DNA of 56,332 bases from Ectopseudomonas oleovorans (GTDB lineage: Bacteria > Pseudomonadota > Gammaproteobacteria > Pseudomonadales > Pseudomonadaceae). Shown here piece by piece: positions 16,766-25,085 of the stretch. Numbering within the stretch: the stretch's first letter is position 1; each line of letters begins with the position of its first letter. The position numbers and the translations under genes were made by a program. Location: positions 1 to 56,332 of the forward strand of contig NZ_QASO01000022.1 in assembly GCF_003052605.1 (NCBI RefSeq), in the 5' to 3' direction. Under the pieces are notes generated by a model. The model did not search any database. It was not told the DNA's origin and saw only the letters and a program-made list of their open reading frames with translations.

Positions 16766-17227
16766 GTGAACCAGCCCTTGAAACCCAGATCGTTTTTCAC
16801 CGTCCCGCTGTCCGTGCTCTTGGCAACCTTCGCCACGGCACTCGGTGCGCAGTCCGTAGAGGCGGCAAAGCCAATGGCGCTTCGTACCATAATGGAAAGA
16901 CTCGGTCGCGACATGCAAGCCGTCACGGGCGCGATCTCCAAAGAAGACTGGCCGCTGGTCGCCGAGCTAGCACCACGAATCGCCAAGCATGCCGAGCCGC
17001 CCATGTCGGAAAAGATGCGCATCCTTGCTTGGCTTGGGGCAGACGCTGGAAAGTTTCGGGGTCTTGATGGACAGGTCCATGACGCCGCGACCGCCATGGG
17101 CGAGGCTGCACAGCGGAATGACGGCCAAGCAGTCATCGCGGCTTTCTCCAAGACCCAGCAAAGCTGCCTAGCCTGCCACCAGAGTTACCGTCGCTCGTTC
17201 GTGGGAAAGTTCTATGGAAGCCGCTAG
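16766..17227 (+). CDS. Cytochrome c' / class II c-type cytochrome
   Basis: The protein of about 153 residues has an N-terminal signal (FFTVPLSVLLATFATALGA), a four-helix pattern, and a single CLACH haem-binding motif close to the C-terminus, the defining arrangement of class II (c') cytochromes. GTG at 16766 is preferred because TGGAGA lies upstream at ribosome-binding distance; an in-frame ATG at 16754 is possible. It should be periplasmic and bind haem covalently. It lies 60 bp after the LpxR-like gene and may share its transcript. Confidence 0.85.
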   Translation: MNQPLKPRSFFTVPLSVLLATFATALGAQSVEAAKPMALRTIMERLGRDMQAVTGAISKEDWPLVAELAPRIAKHAEPPMSEKMRILAWLGADAGKFRGLDGQVHDAATAMGEAAQRNDGQAVIAAFSKTQQSCLACHQSYRRSFVGKFYGSR

Positions 17228-17338
17228 CAAGGGATGGCTACACCTGTTGACGGAAGACTAGCTTCTGTCCAATCAATATACCTCGACGCGTTTCAGGTTC
17301 CCAGGAAGCCACCCGTGCAGCGATCACGGGTTCCTGCT

Positions 17339-17830
17339 TCACCCGCGGCAGCACTCGTTGGATCTGACGTTCATGACCCCCGTATGCATGTGGGTCACCA
17401 GCACCAGCGGATAACGCAGCACCTCGTCCAGTGAGATACGTTTGTGCTTGAGCAGCGGATGCCATGCCGGCGCCGCGACCATGAGGGGGGGCGCTCCAAA
17501 GCGCCTTAGCCACGATGTCGTCACCCACTTCACCAGACTGGGCCCTAGGTCATACAGATCGCCATGCAGCCCCTTGATTTGCTGCGACAGTGACACCTCG
17601 AACAGGCGCAACTCGACGTCGGGCTCCTCCTGCCAGCTTAACGCCAGCAAGGTCGGCAAGCGCGACGGGGTGATGCCATCGGACAGCGTAATGCGTTGCT
17701 GACCGTGAAAGCCGTTGGCCGCTCCCCTCACGCTGTCGCGGGCTTGCTGCAAGGCAGTGAAGAGGCGCGGCACATGTTACAGGAATTGCTTGTCCGCCCG
17801 CGTCAGCCGCTTGCTGCGACTGCTCCGGCC
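17339..17830 (-). pseudogene. Degraded LysR-family regulator
   Basis: The minus strand encodes recognisable LysR pieces: RLTRADKQFL, an in-frame stop, then HVPRLFTALQQARDS and an effector-domain stretch RITLSDGITPSRLPTLLAL ... LRLFEVSLSQQIKGLHGDLYD ... HKRISLDEVLRYPLVL. The N-terminal helix-turn-helix is not recoverable and the C-terminus is lost after THMHTG. This is a third, decayed LysR between the efflux block and the intact LysR at 18241, converging with the cytochrome gene. Confidence 0.75.
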
Positions 17831-18240
17831 GCAGTGCTTCAGCGGCGCGGTTACAGGTGGCGATCTCGAATTCGCCGAACATGCCCATCGACAGTTCATC
17901 CGGCGCGATGCCCGCTGGCGCGAACTTCAGACGCTGCGCTGCCGCCCGTGTCGACAGACCAAATCGCTCGCCCTCGGGGAGTGACGTAAGACGCCGCGAC
18001 TGTCTTCCTCGGGTCGCTGCGGCCACAGAAGATAGCCGAGGCGCGCTGGCGCGAGTGCTCTAGCTAGCCATCCGCCATGACCGCCGCCCGCGTTCAAGCA
18101 GCGTTGCAATAACTCCGGACACCATTGCCCGCGTGCTGTGAGCCGGCGACGGCAGCCGCTGCAAGACATGCCGGCCTCTTCTCCGCACGCATGCGGCTCC
18201 CTACGATCATAAGGACTGGTCACGTCACGAGGGACTGCGC
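17831..18240. other. Intergenic stretch without a convincing gene
   Basis: About 410 bp upstream of the plus-strand LysR gene. It probably contains eroded N-terminal sequence of the LysR pseudogene and the promoter of the LysR gene at 18241. Open frames here show no family features. Confidence 0.5.
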
Positions 18241-19152
18241 ATGAACTTACGTCATCTTCGCTGTTTCATTGCTGTAGCCGAGGAACTGCACTTCGGTCGA
18301 GCCGCTAGGCGGCTGCATATAGAACAATCTCCCCTATCACGCACGATCCGCAAGTTGGAGACAACTCTAGGCGTGACGTTGCTCAGTCGCACGCCGCGGG
18401 GCACAACCCTGACTTGGGCAGGGCGAGTCTTCCTCGACGACGCCCGCCGCATCATGTTGAGCGTTGAGCAGGCAGTGGCCAGCGCGAAGGCTGCTGCCTC
18501 CGGTTCTCAGGGCATTTTGCGAATCGCGCTGTCGAGAGACATAGGACGGGCGAGGCTATCAGCACTGCTTGCACTGTGCCGCGAAGAGTCGCCGCAGGTA
18601 AACATCCGGCTCTCCGAAGTACCGCTGACCGAACTCGTGCAGGGGCTGAACGCAAATCTGTTCGACGCCGGCTTTGCAATGGTCAATGAAGTGGAGGACG
18701 GGATCATTGCTGAGCCGCTGTGGGCCGACCCCTTGGTAGTGATCCTGCCCGCACGGCACCCGCTTGTAGCCTTCAAGGAAGTGCCGTTGCAGGAAGTGGT
18801 GAGCTATCCGCTGGTACTTTGTGATCCACGGGCATGCCAAGGTTGCGGTCGGCAGAGCGAACGACTGTTCCGCTCTGTCGATGTCCAACCGATCGTGGCT
18901 GAGTATGCCGCTTCTCACGGGCTGATGCTGACGTTGGTGGCCGCAGGGTACGGGCTAAGTTTTTCCACTGCCGCGCACTTGGCAACTTGCCAGCCGGCGG
19001 ATGTTGTTGTCCGCCCGTTGGCCGGTCAGAGCGCATCGATAACCACCTATCTGTTACGAACCGAGGGTGGCATGACGGAGCCGTTGCAGCGGTTCATCGA
19101 ACGCGCCGAACGTGTATGTCATCAGGACGCAAGCACATCACGCGCGATCTGA
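18241..19152 (+). CDS. LysR-family regulator, TciR-like (candidate first activator of ICE transfer)
   Basis: The 303-residue LysR protein begins MNLRHLRCFIAVAEELHFGRAARRL (DNA-binding domain) and continues with an intact effector-binding domain. In ICEclc a LysR protein, TciR, encoded next to bisR and alpA starts the transfer-competence cascade by activating bisR. This gene has the matching family and place: same strand, one gene before the BisR-like protein and alpA. The similarity to TciR is inferred from context; the LysR call is certain. Confidence 0.85.
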   Translation: MNLRHLRCFIAVAEELHFGRAARRLHIEQSPLSRTIRKLETTLGVTLLSRTPRGTTLTWAGRVFLDDARRIMLSVEQAVASAKAAASGSQGILRIALSRDIGRARLSALLALCREESPQVNIRLSEVPLTELVQGLNANLFDAGFAMVNEVEDGIIAEPLWADPLVVILPARHPLVAFKEVPLQEVVSYPLVLCDPRACQGCGRQSERLFRSVDVQPIVAEYAASHGLMLTLVAAGYGLSFSTAAHLATCQPADVVVRPLAGQSASITTYLLRTEGGMTEPLQRFIERAERVCHQDASTSRAI

Positions 19153-19364
19153 CGCAGATCTATCGAAAGGTGCGCGGCTAGTTTTCTCGGATTGCGCGAT
19201 TCATCTTTGGTCTTGCGGCTGACCCGATCTGCATGGCTCATGCGCTGTACTGATGCCAGTTTCGACGCAATTGCTGCGCCCTTCCGTCCTCCGGCACTCG
19301 CCTGCGGGCTCGCCGCCGCGGTCATTTCACTGACGCGGAACGCATGAGCTTTTGCTGGTTGCAA
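19122..19364 (-). CDS. Possible small protein of unknown function
   Basis: This 80-residue frame is antisense to the last 31 bp of the LysR gene. The product is basic with a plausible C-terminal helix (RNPRKLAAHLSIDLRQIARDVLA). No family is recognised, and it may be a chance frame. It is listed because it is the only reasonable candidate in this gap and its composition is protein-like. Confidence 0.3.
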   Translation of the reverse strand: MQPAKAHAFRVSEMTAAASPQASAGGRKGAAIASKLASVQRMSHADRVSRKTKDESRNPRKLAAHLSIDLRQIARDVLAS

Positions 19365-19706
19365 ACCGGCTCATCCTGTTGACGCATTGGCACTTTACGC
19401 CGTTGGAATTCCTACGGAAAACTTTGGCCAGGTTTCGGGTAAAGCGCGGCACCCATGCTTGACTCCAGGGGAGCGCGACCACCAAGCCGCGTGCCGGTCC
19501 AAAGGCAAAGCGCCCGCATCATGGTTGAGGAGTTTCAAGCGTAGCAAGATGTAGTTCGCCCTTAGCCGGCCGTCAGCGCCGATGCAACGCTTCCTTCCAC
19601 GATCCCGGCCGGTCCTGCGCTTCATCCGGATTTCTGGGCAATCGCCTCGCCCACTTGGGCGGTGCGCGTCTGCCAGAGTTCGATCCGACGATGGGACGCA
19701 CGCGAC
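19365..19706. other. Intergenic region upstream of the BisR-like gene
   Basis: About 340 bp with no supported gene. By analogy with ICEclc it should hold the TciR-responsive promoter of bisR, but I could not identify a clear operator or promoter by eye. Confidence 0.4.
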
Positions 19707-20462
19707 ATGGAGAAATCGAGTTGCCTTGCCTTTGGCGCCAGGATCTACTACCGCCCGATCGAGGCGGCCGTCCGTTGGGCGGGACTGTTGCGCTTTGAGC
19801 CGCGGATTCTGGAAACGCTCGGGCCACGTGCCATGCCTGAGCCGAACGACTTTCCGCGCTGGCCCTTGCTGCGCCTTTTCTCCGAGCGCATCTTCGACGC
19901 ATTGGCACACGATGAGCTTTCTTACGGCAAGGCAGGCATGGCGCAGGAACCTCAGCGCCCCGCACTCGACGATCCTGCGTTGATCGTGCGCCACGTCGAC
20001 CTGAAGGCGTGGATGTCGCATTACTACCCCGGTGAGCGGCCTCCATTCCTGTTCGACGGCATCGAGCGCGAACTGCATCCTTCGGTGAGCGTCGCCATGC
20101 TGAACGTGTTGCTGGCCGATCGCGAGGCCGCCAAGCTGCAGCTTGCCGAACTCGCACAACTACATGCGGCGCTGAAGGCACAGCACGAAGCGTTGGCGAA
20201 GGAGCATGCCAGTAGCATTCGTGAGGGCGATGCGAGTGAACCGGGCCTGCGCAGCGAATCGACTTACCTGAACATCATTGGCGGCCTGCTGACATTGCTG
20301 TTGGGCAAGTCCCCCGCGGGCTCTGCCTACTCGTCCTTCCGCAACATGGATGCGGTGATCAGTGCGCTACTGGCCCACCATGAAGGGCGGCCCGGCATCA
20401 GCGAGCGAACGCTGTGGAGCAAGCTGGCACAGGCGCGTCGCCACCTGGAGGCATCGCGCTGA
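19707..20462 (+). CDS. bisR: BisR-like ICE transcription activator (candidate)
   Basis: The 251-residue protein starts MEKSSCLAFGARIYYRPIEAAVRWAGLL. It has no classic domain, contains a central helical, coiled-coil-like segment (REAAKLQLAELAQLHAALKA) and a C-terminal helical part ending in TLWSKLAQARRHLE that could bind DNA. It is the gene immediately before alpA on the same strand. In ICEclc, BisR is a protein of about this size at this position that activates the alpA promoter; identity is inferred from size and place. Downstream spacing to alpA (124 bp) leaves room for its binding site. Confidence 0.65.
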   Translation: MEKSSCLAFGARIYYRPIEAAVRWAGLLRFEPRILETLGPRAMPEPNDFPRWPLLRLFSERIFDALAHDELSYGKAGMAQEPQRPALDDPALIVRHVDLKAWMSHYYPGERPPFLFDGIERELHPSVSVAMLNVLLADREAAKLQLAELAQLHAALKAQHEALAKEHASSIREGDASEPGLRSESTYLNIIGGLLTLLLGKSPAGSAYSSFRNMDAVISALLAHHEGRPGISERTLWSKLAQARRHLEASR

Positions 20463-20476
20463 GCCTGTAACAGCAG

Positions 20477-20511
20477 ACTGCAATTGCAGTTGCGTGTTCT
20501 GCAGTTGCAGT
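20477..20511. promoter_or_regulatory. Repeated TGCA-type operator before alpA
   Basis: Between the BisR-like gene and alpA there is ACTGCAATTGCAGT (a perfect palindrome) at 20477-20490 and CTGCAGTTGCAGT at 20499-20511. The two half-similar palindromes are about two helical turns apart. Their place suits binding of BisR or another activator/repressor at the alpA promoter. Confidence 0.5.
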
Positions 20512-20586
20512 GAATCTCGCAGCAGCAGCATATGGAATGCGAGGCACTTTCTGAACAACGCCATCGAGCGTCAAGGAGTGCCTCTC

Positions 20587-20805
20587 ATGTCTTCGCAGAC
20601 CATCGCGCCGGCCTTGCCGCCCGAGCACCGCGTCCTGCGCCGCGCCGAGGTCGAAGCCAAGACCGGCTTCAAGCGCGCGCACATCTACAGCCTGATGAAG
20701 GAAGGCAAGTTCCCCAAGGCGCTGCGCCTCGGCGTGCGCGCGGTGGGCTGGGACTCGGTGGAGATCGAACAGTGGATCGCTGATCGCCTCAAAGAACGCT
20801 CCTGA
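20587..20805 (+). CDS. alpA: AlpA-family transcriptional regulator
   Basis: The 72-residue protein carries the MerR/excisionase-like winged helix of AlpA: VLRRAEVEAKTGFKRAHIYSLMKEGKFPKALRLG, then VGWDSVEIEQWIADRL. The ATG at 20587 is preceded by AAGGAG. It is first of the alpA-parA-shi-parB operon typical of ICEclc-family elements and probably acts as a DNA-binding regulator or recombination factor. Confidence 0.92.
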   Translation: MSSQTIAPALPPEHRVLRRAEVEAKTGFKRAHIYSLMKEGKFPKALRLGVRAVGWDSVEIEQWIADRLKERS

Positions 20806-20845
20806 CGCTTCTTCTCGGTTCATGCCATTCGACGAGGAGAAGCTC

Positions 20846-21416
20846 ATGCAGGTGGTGTCCATCATTTCGACCAAGGGCGGCGTGGGCAAGACCACGACGG
20901 CGGCCAACCTGGGCGGCTTCATCGCCGATGCCGGGCTGCGCGTGCTGCTGCTGGACCTGGACGTACAGCCCACGCTGTCGAGCTACTTCACGCTGGACGT
21001 GCGCGCGCCCGGCGGCATCTACGAGATGCTGGCCTTCAACGAGCGGCGCATCGAGCAACTGGTGTCGCGCACCGCGATTGCGGGCCTGGACCTGGTGCTC
21101 TCCAACGACGACCGCGGCGAACTGAACACGCTGCTGCTGCACGCTCCGGATGGGCGCCTGCGACTGCGCCATTTGCTTCCCGTTTTCCGCACGCACTATG
21201 ACTTGCTGCTGGTCGACACCCAGGGCGCGCGCTGCGACACGAGGACTGCCGGTGCACCGGGTGGAGTACCGGCGGCCGGCTGGGCGCACGGCGCCTGCGG
21301 CGCTGGCCACCATGCGCACGCTGGCCGGCGAGCTGTTTCCCGCGTGGCGGGAGCGCTTCGCGCTGGTCACCGGCCGGGCCGATGTGGGAGGGGCCGGCCA
21401 TGGCGAGCGCGCATGA
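20846..21416 (+). pseudogene. parA: ParA partition ATPase with an internal deletion and frame change
   Basis: The 5' part encodes a good ParA N-terminus: MQVVSIISTKGGVGKTTTAANLGG (deviant Walker A) to HYDLLLVDTQGAR (Walker B), about 129 residues. From about 21231 the expected C-terminal sequence (ATRGLPVHRVEYRR ... LAGELFPAWRERFALVTGR) continues in another frame to TGA at 21414. Together these parts make only about 190 residues; the family is near 290, so about 100 residues plus a frame change are lost between them. The product would be truncated after the ATPase core. It overlaps shi by 17 bp. Confidence 0.85.
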
Positions 21417-21636
21417 ACTGGCGCGCGGCCGTGAACGGCTGCGCGCGCTGATCGAGTTCGCGCTGGGCGAAGGCTGGCGCGTGGTGCGCACGTCCGGCGG
21501 GCACCTGAAATTCACGAAACAAGGCTGCGCGTCGATCTACACCAGCTCGACTGCGAGCGATCACCGTGCCGACCGCAATGCCCGCGCGCAACTTCGCCGC
21601 GCCGACCGGCAGGCGCAGGAGAACGGCCGTGGCTGA
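21400..21636 (+). CDS. shi: Small HicA-like ICE protein (Shi)
   Basis: The 78-residue protein has a short dsRNA-binding-like fold suggested by GWRVVRTSGGHLKFTKQGCASIYTSSTASDHRA, similar to HicA-type mRNA interferases (GW..VRTSGSH motif with the catalytic-position histidine). It lies between parA and parB where ICEclc has shi. No partner antitoxin (HicB) is adjacent, so a toxin role is doubtful. The start at 21400 follows GGAGG. Confidence 0.7.
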   Translation: MASAHELARGRERLRALIEFALGEGWRVVRTSGGHLKFTKQGCASIYTSSTASDHRADRNARAQLRRADRQAQENGRG

Positions 21637-23287
21637 GCTGACGCCGCAGGACATGGCGGCCAAGCTGCTGGCCACCGGCTTCGAGCGCAGCGGCCCTTCG
21701 GCCGCGACCTTGAGCGACCCCATCGCCGACACGCCGATGGTGGTGACGCTGGACCAGTTGCGGCCCTACGACCACGACCCGCGCGTGACGCGCAACCCGG
21801 CTTATGCGGAGATCAAGGCGTCCATCCGCGAACGCGGGCTGGACGCGCCCCCCGCGATCACGCGCAGGCCGGGCGAGGCGCACTACATCATTCGCAACGG
21901 CGGCAACACGCGGCTGGCGATCCTGCGCGAGTTGTGGAGCGAGACCAAGGAGGAACGCTTCTTCCGCATCGCGTGCCTGTTCCGCCCGTGGCCGGCGCGC
22001 GGCGAAATCGTGGCGCTGACCGGGCATCTGGCCGAGAACGAGCTGCGCGGCGGGCTGACCTTCATCGAGCGGGCGTTGGGCATCGAGAAAGCGCGCGAGT
22101 TCTACGAGCAGGAAAGCGGCCAGGCGCTGTCGCAAAGCGAACTTGCGCGGCGGCTGACTGCCGACGGCTATCCGGTGCCGCAGTCGCACATCAGCCGTAT
22201 GAACGATGCGGTGCGCTACCTGCTGCCGGCGATCCCGACGCTGTTGTACGGCGGATTGGGCCGGCATCAGGTGGACCGGCTCGCGGTGTTGCGCAAGGCG
22301 TGCGAGCGCACCTGGGAGCGGCGTGCGCTGGGCCGCACCGTGACCGTGGACTTCGCCGCCTTATTTCAGGACGTGCTGACGCAGTTCGACACACAGCCGG
22401 ACGACTTCTCGCCGCAGCGGGTGCAGGACGAGCTGGTCGGCCAGATGGCCGAGCTGCTGGAGGCGGACTACGACACGCTGGCGCTGGAGATCAACGAAAG
22501 CGAAAGCCGCCAGCGTGCGCTGACCAGCGAACCGGCGGCGCCGACGCCACCGGCAGCGCCTGTCGCGCCTGCTGGTCCTCCTCCGCCGGTCTCCGCGCCT
22601 CAGCAGCCACCCGCCTCGTCTGTGCCGCGCGACACCACGCCGGTCGCGCCTCCGGCGCCAGCAGCGACACCGCCTGCATCGCCCGAAGCGCCGGAGGACC
22701 AGCACGGGGTACGCGAAGAGCGCCTGCAAGGGCACATCGTGACACCGGCACCGACCACCGAGCGCCTGCAGTCCATCCAGCGGATGGTTGCGGACCAGCT
22801 CGGCGACAAGCTGCCCGACTTCGAGGCCGATGCGCTGCGTGCGATCCCCGTACAAGTCGGCGGGCTCTATCCCATCTCGGACGTCTGGTACGTCGAGCCG
22901 GGGCTGGACGCGCCGGATCGCCTGCGTGTGCACATCGCGCAGTTCGCGCGCGAAATCGGCGAGGAAGCGGCGGTTGCCGACCACATCGAGGCCAGCGACG
23001 GCGGCATCGGCTTTGTCTGCGTGGCGCCGGCCGTGGACCAAGCGAAGGCACTGCCGGCGTTCGCGCGGGCGGTGCTGACCCTGCTGCATGTACTGAGCGC
23101 GGCGCCGCCCGCCGCGAACGGATTGGACCGCGCGCGGCTGGCCGACGAGCTGGCGGCGCTGCTGCATGGCCACGGCGGCTCGGCCACACGCCTGAGCGAT
23201 GCTGCGCTGGTGAAGCTGTTCCGCCTGCTGCGCCTGGCGCGCCGGCTGCTGGATCTGGAAGCCGGCGTAGCGAGCCAAGATTCCTGA
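21629..23287 (+). CDS. parB: ParB-family DNA-binding protein of the ICE
   Basis: The product has about 552 residues from a GTG start at 21629 (GGAGAA upstream), overlapping the end of shi. The N-terminal ParB/sulfiredoxin-like domain contains IRNGGNTRLAILREL and LTGHLAENELRGGLTFIERA; a helix-turn-helix follows (SQSELARRLTADGYPVPQSHISRM). A Pro/Ala-rich linker spans about 320-385, followed by a separate C-terminal domain. The partner ParA is broken, so if this protein still works it acts without its ATPase. In ICEclc a gene of this operon is part of the BisDC activator; this is one candidate. Confidence 0.88.
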   Translation: MAELTPQDMAAKLLATGFERSGPSAATLSDPIADTPMVVTLDQLRPYDHDPRVTRNPAYAEIKASIRERGLDAPPAITRRPGEAHYIIRNGGNTRLAILRELWSETKEERFFRIACLFRPWPARGEIVALTGHLAENELRGGLTFIERALGIEKAREFYEQESGQALSQSELARRLTADGYPVPQSHISRMNDAVRYLLPAIPTLLYGGLGRHQVDRLAVLRKACERTWERRALGRTVTVDFAALFQDVLTQFDTQPDDFSPQRVQDELVGQMAELLEADYDTLALEINESESRQRALTSEPAAPTPPAAPVAPAGPPPPVSAPQQPPASSVPRDTTPVAPPAPAATPPASPEAPEDQHGVREERLQGHIVTPAPTTERLQSIQRMVADQLGDKLPDFEADALRAIPVQVGGLYPISDVWYVEPGLDAPDRLRVHIAQFAREIGEEAAVADHIEASDGGIGFVCVAPAVDQAKALPAFARAVLTLLHVLSAAPPAANGLDRARLADELAALLHGHGGSATRLSDAALVKLFRLLRLARRLLDLEAGVASQDS

Positions 23288-23304
23288 GCGCAGGAGGCTC
23301 CCGC

Positions 23305-23865
23305 ATGTCGGCACCGCACCCACTCAACCAGGCCGTGATCGCCCAGGCCCTGCATGACCTGCGCAACGGCCAGTTGCGCCGCTGCAAGGCGATGGGCTTC
23401 GGCGAGGAGGAGCTGGATGCGCTGAAGCACCCCGAACTCGTGAGCATGCTGGTGAATGCCACGGTGTCGTGGTGTTCGGTGTCGGTGAACCGGGAAGTGT
23501 TGAAGCGGCTGCTGAGCCAGGTGCACGACGTGGAGCGGGAGATCGCCACGGTGGACCGCATGCTGCGCCTGGGGGCAAGCACGGAAATGGTCAGCAAGTT
23601 CTACGGTCTCACCCATCAGGAAGTGGCGCTGCGCCGCAACATCCTCGGGCTGCCCAAGCGCAAGGGCCGGCATCCGGTGCTCGACGAGGCGCAGGACGTG
23701 GCCCTGTGGGAACGCTGGAAGGCCGGCATCACGGAGCGGCACATCGCACTGAACGACGACATGGCGATGCTGGCGCTGACCATGGACCTGGCCGAGGCCA
23801 TGACCCTGCCCATGTCGGTGATCTGGTCGGCGATACGGAACTGGGTCGACCAGGGGCTGGTGTAG
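23305..23865 (+). CDS. DUF2857-family protein (FlhC-like candidate activator)
   Basis: This 186-residue protein of the DUF2857 family is found next to parB in ICEclc-like elements. It has a helical N-terminus and a predicted helix-turn-helix around AGITERHIALNDDMAMLALTM. The FlhDC-like master activator BisDC of ICEclc is encoded in this operon and DUF2857 is the likely FlhC-like part; I am not certain which gene is bisC and which is bisD. It is preceded by AGGAGG 6 nt before the ATG. Confidence 0.78.
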   Translation: MSAPHPLNQAVIAQALHDLRNGQLRRCKAMGFGEEELDALKHPELVSMLVNATVSWCSVSVNREVLKRLLSQVHDVEREIATVDRMLRLGASTEMVSKFYGLTHQEVALRRNILGLPKRKGRHPVLDEAQDVALWERWKAGITERHIALNDDMAMLALTMDLAEAMTLPMSVIWSAIRNWVDQGLV

Positions 23866-23868
23866 GTC

Positions 23869-25062
23869 ATGACGACGGGCGACGCTCCAAGGCGCGATGG
23901 CCCGGTTGCGCTGTCGGCGTTGTTCGACGAGGCGCTGCGGCACCTTGAGCCGAAGGAACCGGCGCAGGGCACGGCGCCGAGCCAGGACTGCTTTCTCTAC
24001 AGCGGCAACCGGCACGAGAGCGTCCCGCGCGCGCTGTTCCTCGACCGGCGCCTGACGCCGCTGGAGCGCAATGCCTGGCAGGTGTTCCGCCTGCAGCTCA
24101 ACGACGACGGCGTGACCGCCTTTCCTACCTACGACCAGCTCCGCCCCTATCTGGCGTCCATGCCCTGTGCGTCGCAAGCCTCGCACGAGACCGTGGCGCG
24201 CGCCTTGACGCTGCTGCGGCTGACACGCTGGCTCAGCCTGGTGCGGCGGCGGCGCGATCCCAGGACCGGCCGTATCCAAGGCAACCTCTACGTGCTGCAC
24301 GACGAACCGCTGTCGCCCTTCGAGGCGATGCAGCTCGACCCGGACTACCTGGGCTTGGTCAGTCAGGCGCTCACGCACGCGGCGAAGGCGGTGCAGGTCG
24401 TGGGCATGAACACGCTGCGGGAGATCGCCGAAGACCCGCTGCTCAGCGGGCGCACGCTGCCGACCCGCCTGCAAGTGCTGGCGCAGCGCATGGCGCGGCA
24501 TGGCTGGACGACGCCAGGTTATCCACAGGAGGGTGCGGACCACGAATCCGAAGAAGGCCAGGAAGCCCTTCTTCGGAATGCTGCGCGCCCGTCTTCGGAA
24601 TCCGAAGCAGGGCCGAAACCCGCGCCGGACGGCTCTCTTCGGATTCCGAAGCAGGACCGTACAGTACGTAATGATCGTATAAATGAAGTACGTACAGTAC
24701 CGCGCGCGAGGGCCTTGCAGAACCTGCGGCTGCCCGAGCGTTTCCTGCGCTTGAAGGACGAGCAGCAGGCCGGCGCGCTGGTGGCACTGCAGCAGGTGGA
24801 CGAGGCGCAGAGGCAGGCCGTTCTTGACGAGTGGGCGGCACGCTGCCACAACAGCGCGGTACGCAACCCGGCCGGCTACCTGTTTGGCATCATCCAGAAG
24901 GCGATCCGCGGGGAGTTCAAGGCCTGGGCCGGAGAAAGTGCATCGGCACCGCCAGCGCCTCCGCCACCTGCGCCATCGTCACCGCCGGCATCCCGTGCGG
25001 CTGACCCCGAGGTGGCACGTGCCTACCTGGCACAGCTCCGAGAAGCCTTGCGTGATCGCTGA
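23869..25062 (+). CDS. STY4528-family island replication protein
   Basis: The 397-residue protein has a conserved N-terminal half (SQDCFLYSGNRHESVPRALFLDRRLTPLERNAWQVFRL ... TAFPTYDQLRPYL) with a winged-helix layout. A low-complexity middle follows, encoded by repetitive and AT-rich DNA, then a conserved C-terminal helical domain (LRLPERFLRLKDEQQAGALVALQQV). The family is linked to replication of pathogenicity-island and ICE DNA. The gene follows DUF2857 by 3 bp. Its middle contains a DnaA box and repeats (24519-24700), see the origin entry. Confidence 0.85.
   Translation: MTTGDAPRRDGPVALSALFDEALRHLEPKEPAQGTAPSQDCFLYSGNRHESVPRALFLDRRLTPLERNAWQVFRLQLNDDGVTAFPTYDQLRPYLASMPCASQASHETVARALTLLRLTRWLSLVRRRRDPRTGRIQGNLYVLHDEPLSPFEAMQLDPDYLGLVSQALTHAAKAVQVVGMNTLREIAEDPLLSGRTLPTRLQVLAQRMARHGWTTPGYPQEGADHESEEGQEALLRNAARPSSESEAGPKPAPDGSLRIPKQDRTVRNDRINEVRTVPRARALQNLRLPERFLRLKDEQQAGALVALQQVDEAQRQAVLDEWAARCHNSAVRNPAGYLFGIIQKAIRGEFKAWAGESASAPPAPPPPAPSSPPASRAADPEVARAYLAQLREALRDR
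24519..24700. other. Candidate replication origin inside the STY4528-type gene
   Basis: A perfect DnaA box TTATCCACA (24519-24527) is followed by TCCGAAG (24547-24553), CTTCGGA (24571-24577), palindrome CTTCGGA-A-TCCGAAG (24593-24607) and palindrome CTTCGGA-T-TCCGAAG (24637-24651). Next come two direct copies of CGTACAGTAC (24658-24667 and 24691-24700) flanking an AT-rich core. DnaA box, iteron-like repeats and AT-rich segment in a replication gene are the usual parts of an origin. Confidence 0.5.
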
Positions 25063-25068
25063 TGTTGA

Positions 25069-25085
25069 CTATCCCCAGGGGATAG
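25069..25085. promoter_or_regulatory. Shared ICE palindrome, copy 1
   Basis: CTATCCCC-A-GGGGATAG, a perfect 17-bp palindrome between the STY4528-type gene and the LOTUS-domain gene. The same core recurs at 26102-26120 and 28023-28045, each time in the promoter region of a new gene group. Confidence 0.7.

Noticed and set aside
21400..21636. HicA toxin of a toxin-antitoxin pair
   Set aside because: No HicB-like antitoxin is adjacent; parB follows directly. The place matches shi of ICEclc-type operons.
22867..24849. 660-codon minus-strand frame spanning parB, DUF2857 and STY4528-type genes
   Set aside because: It crosses three well-supported genes and intergenic gaps; its composition is that of a shadow frame.
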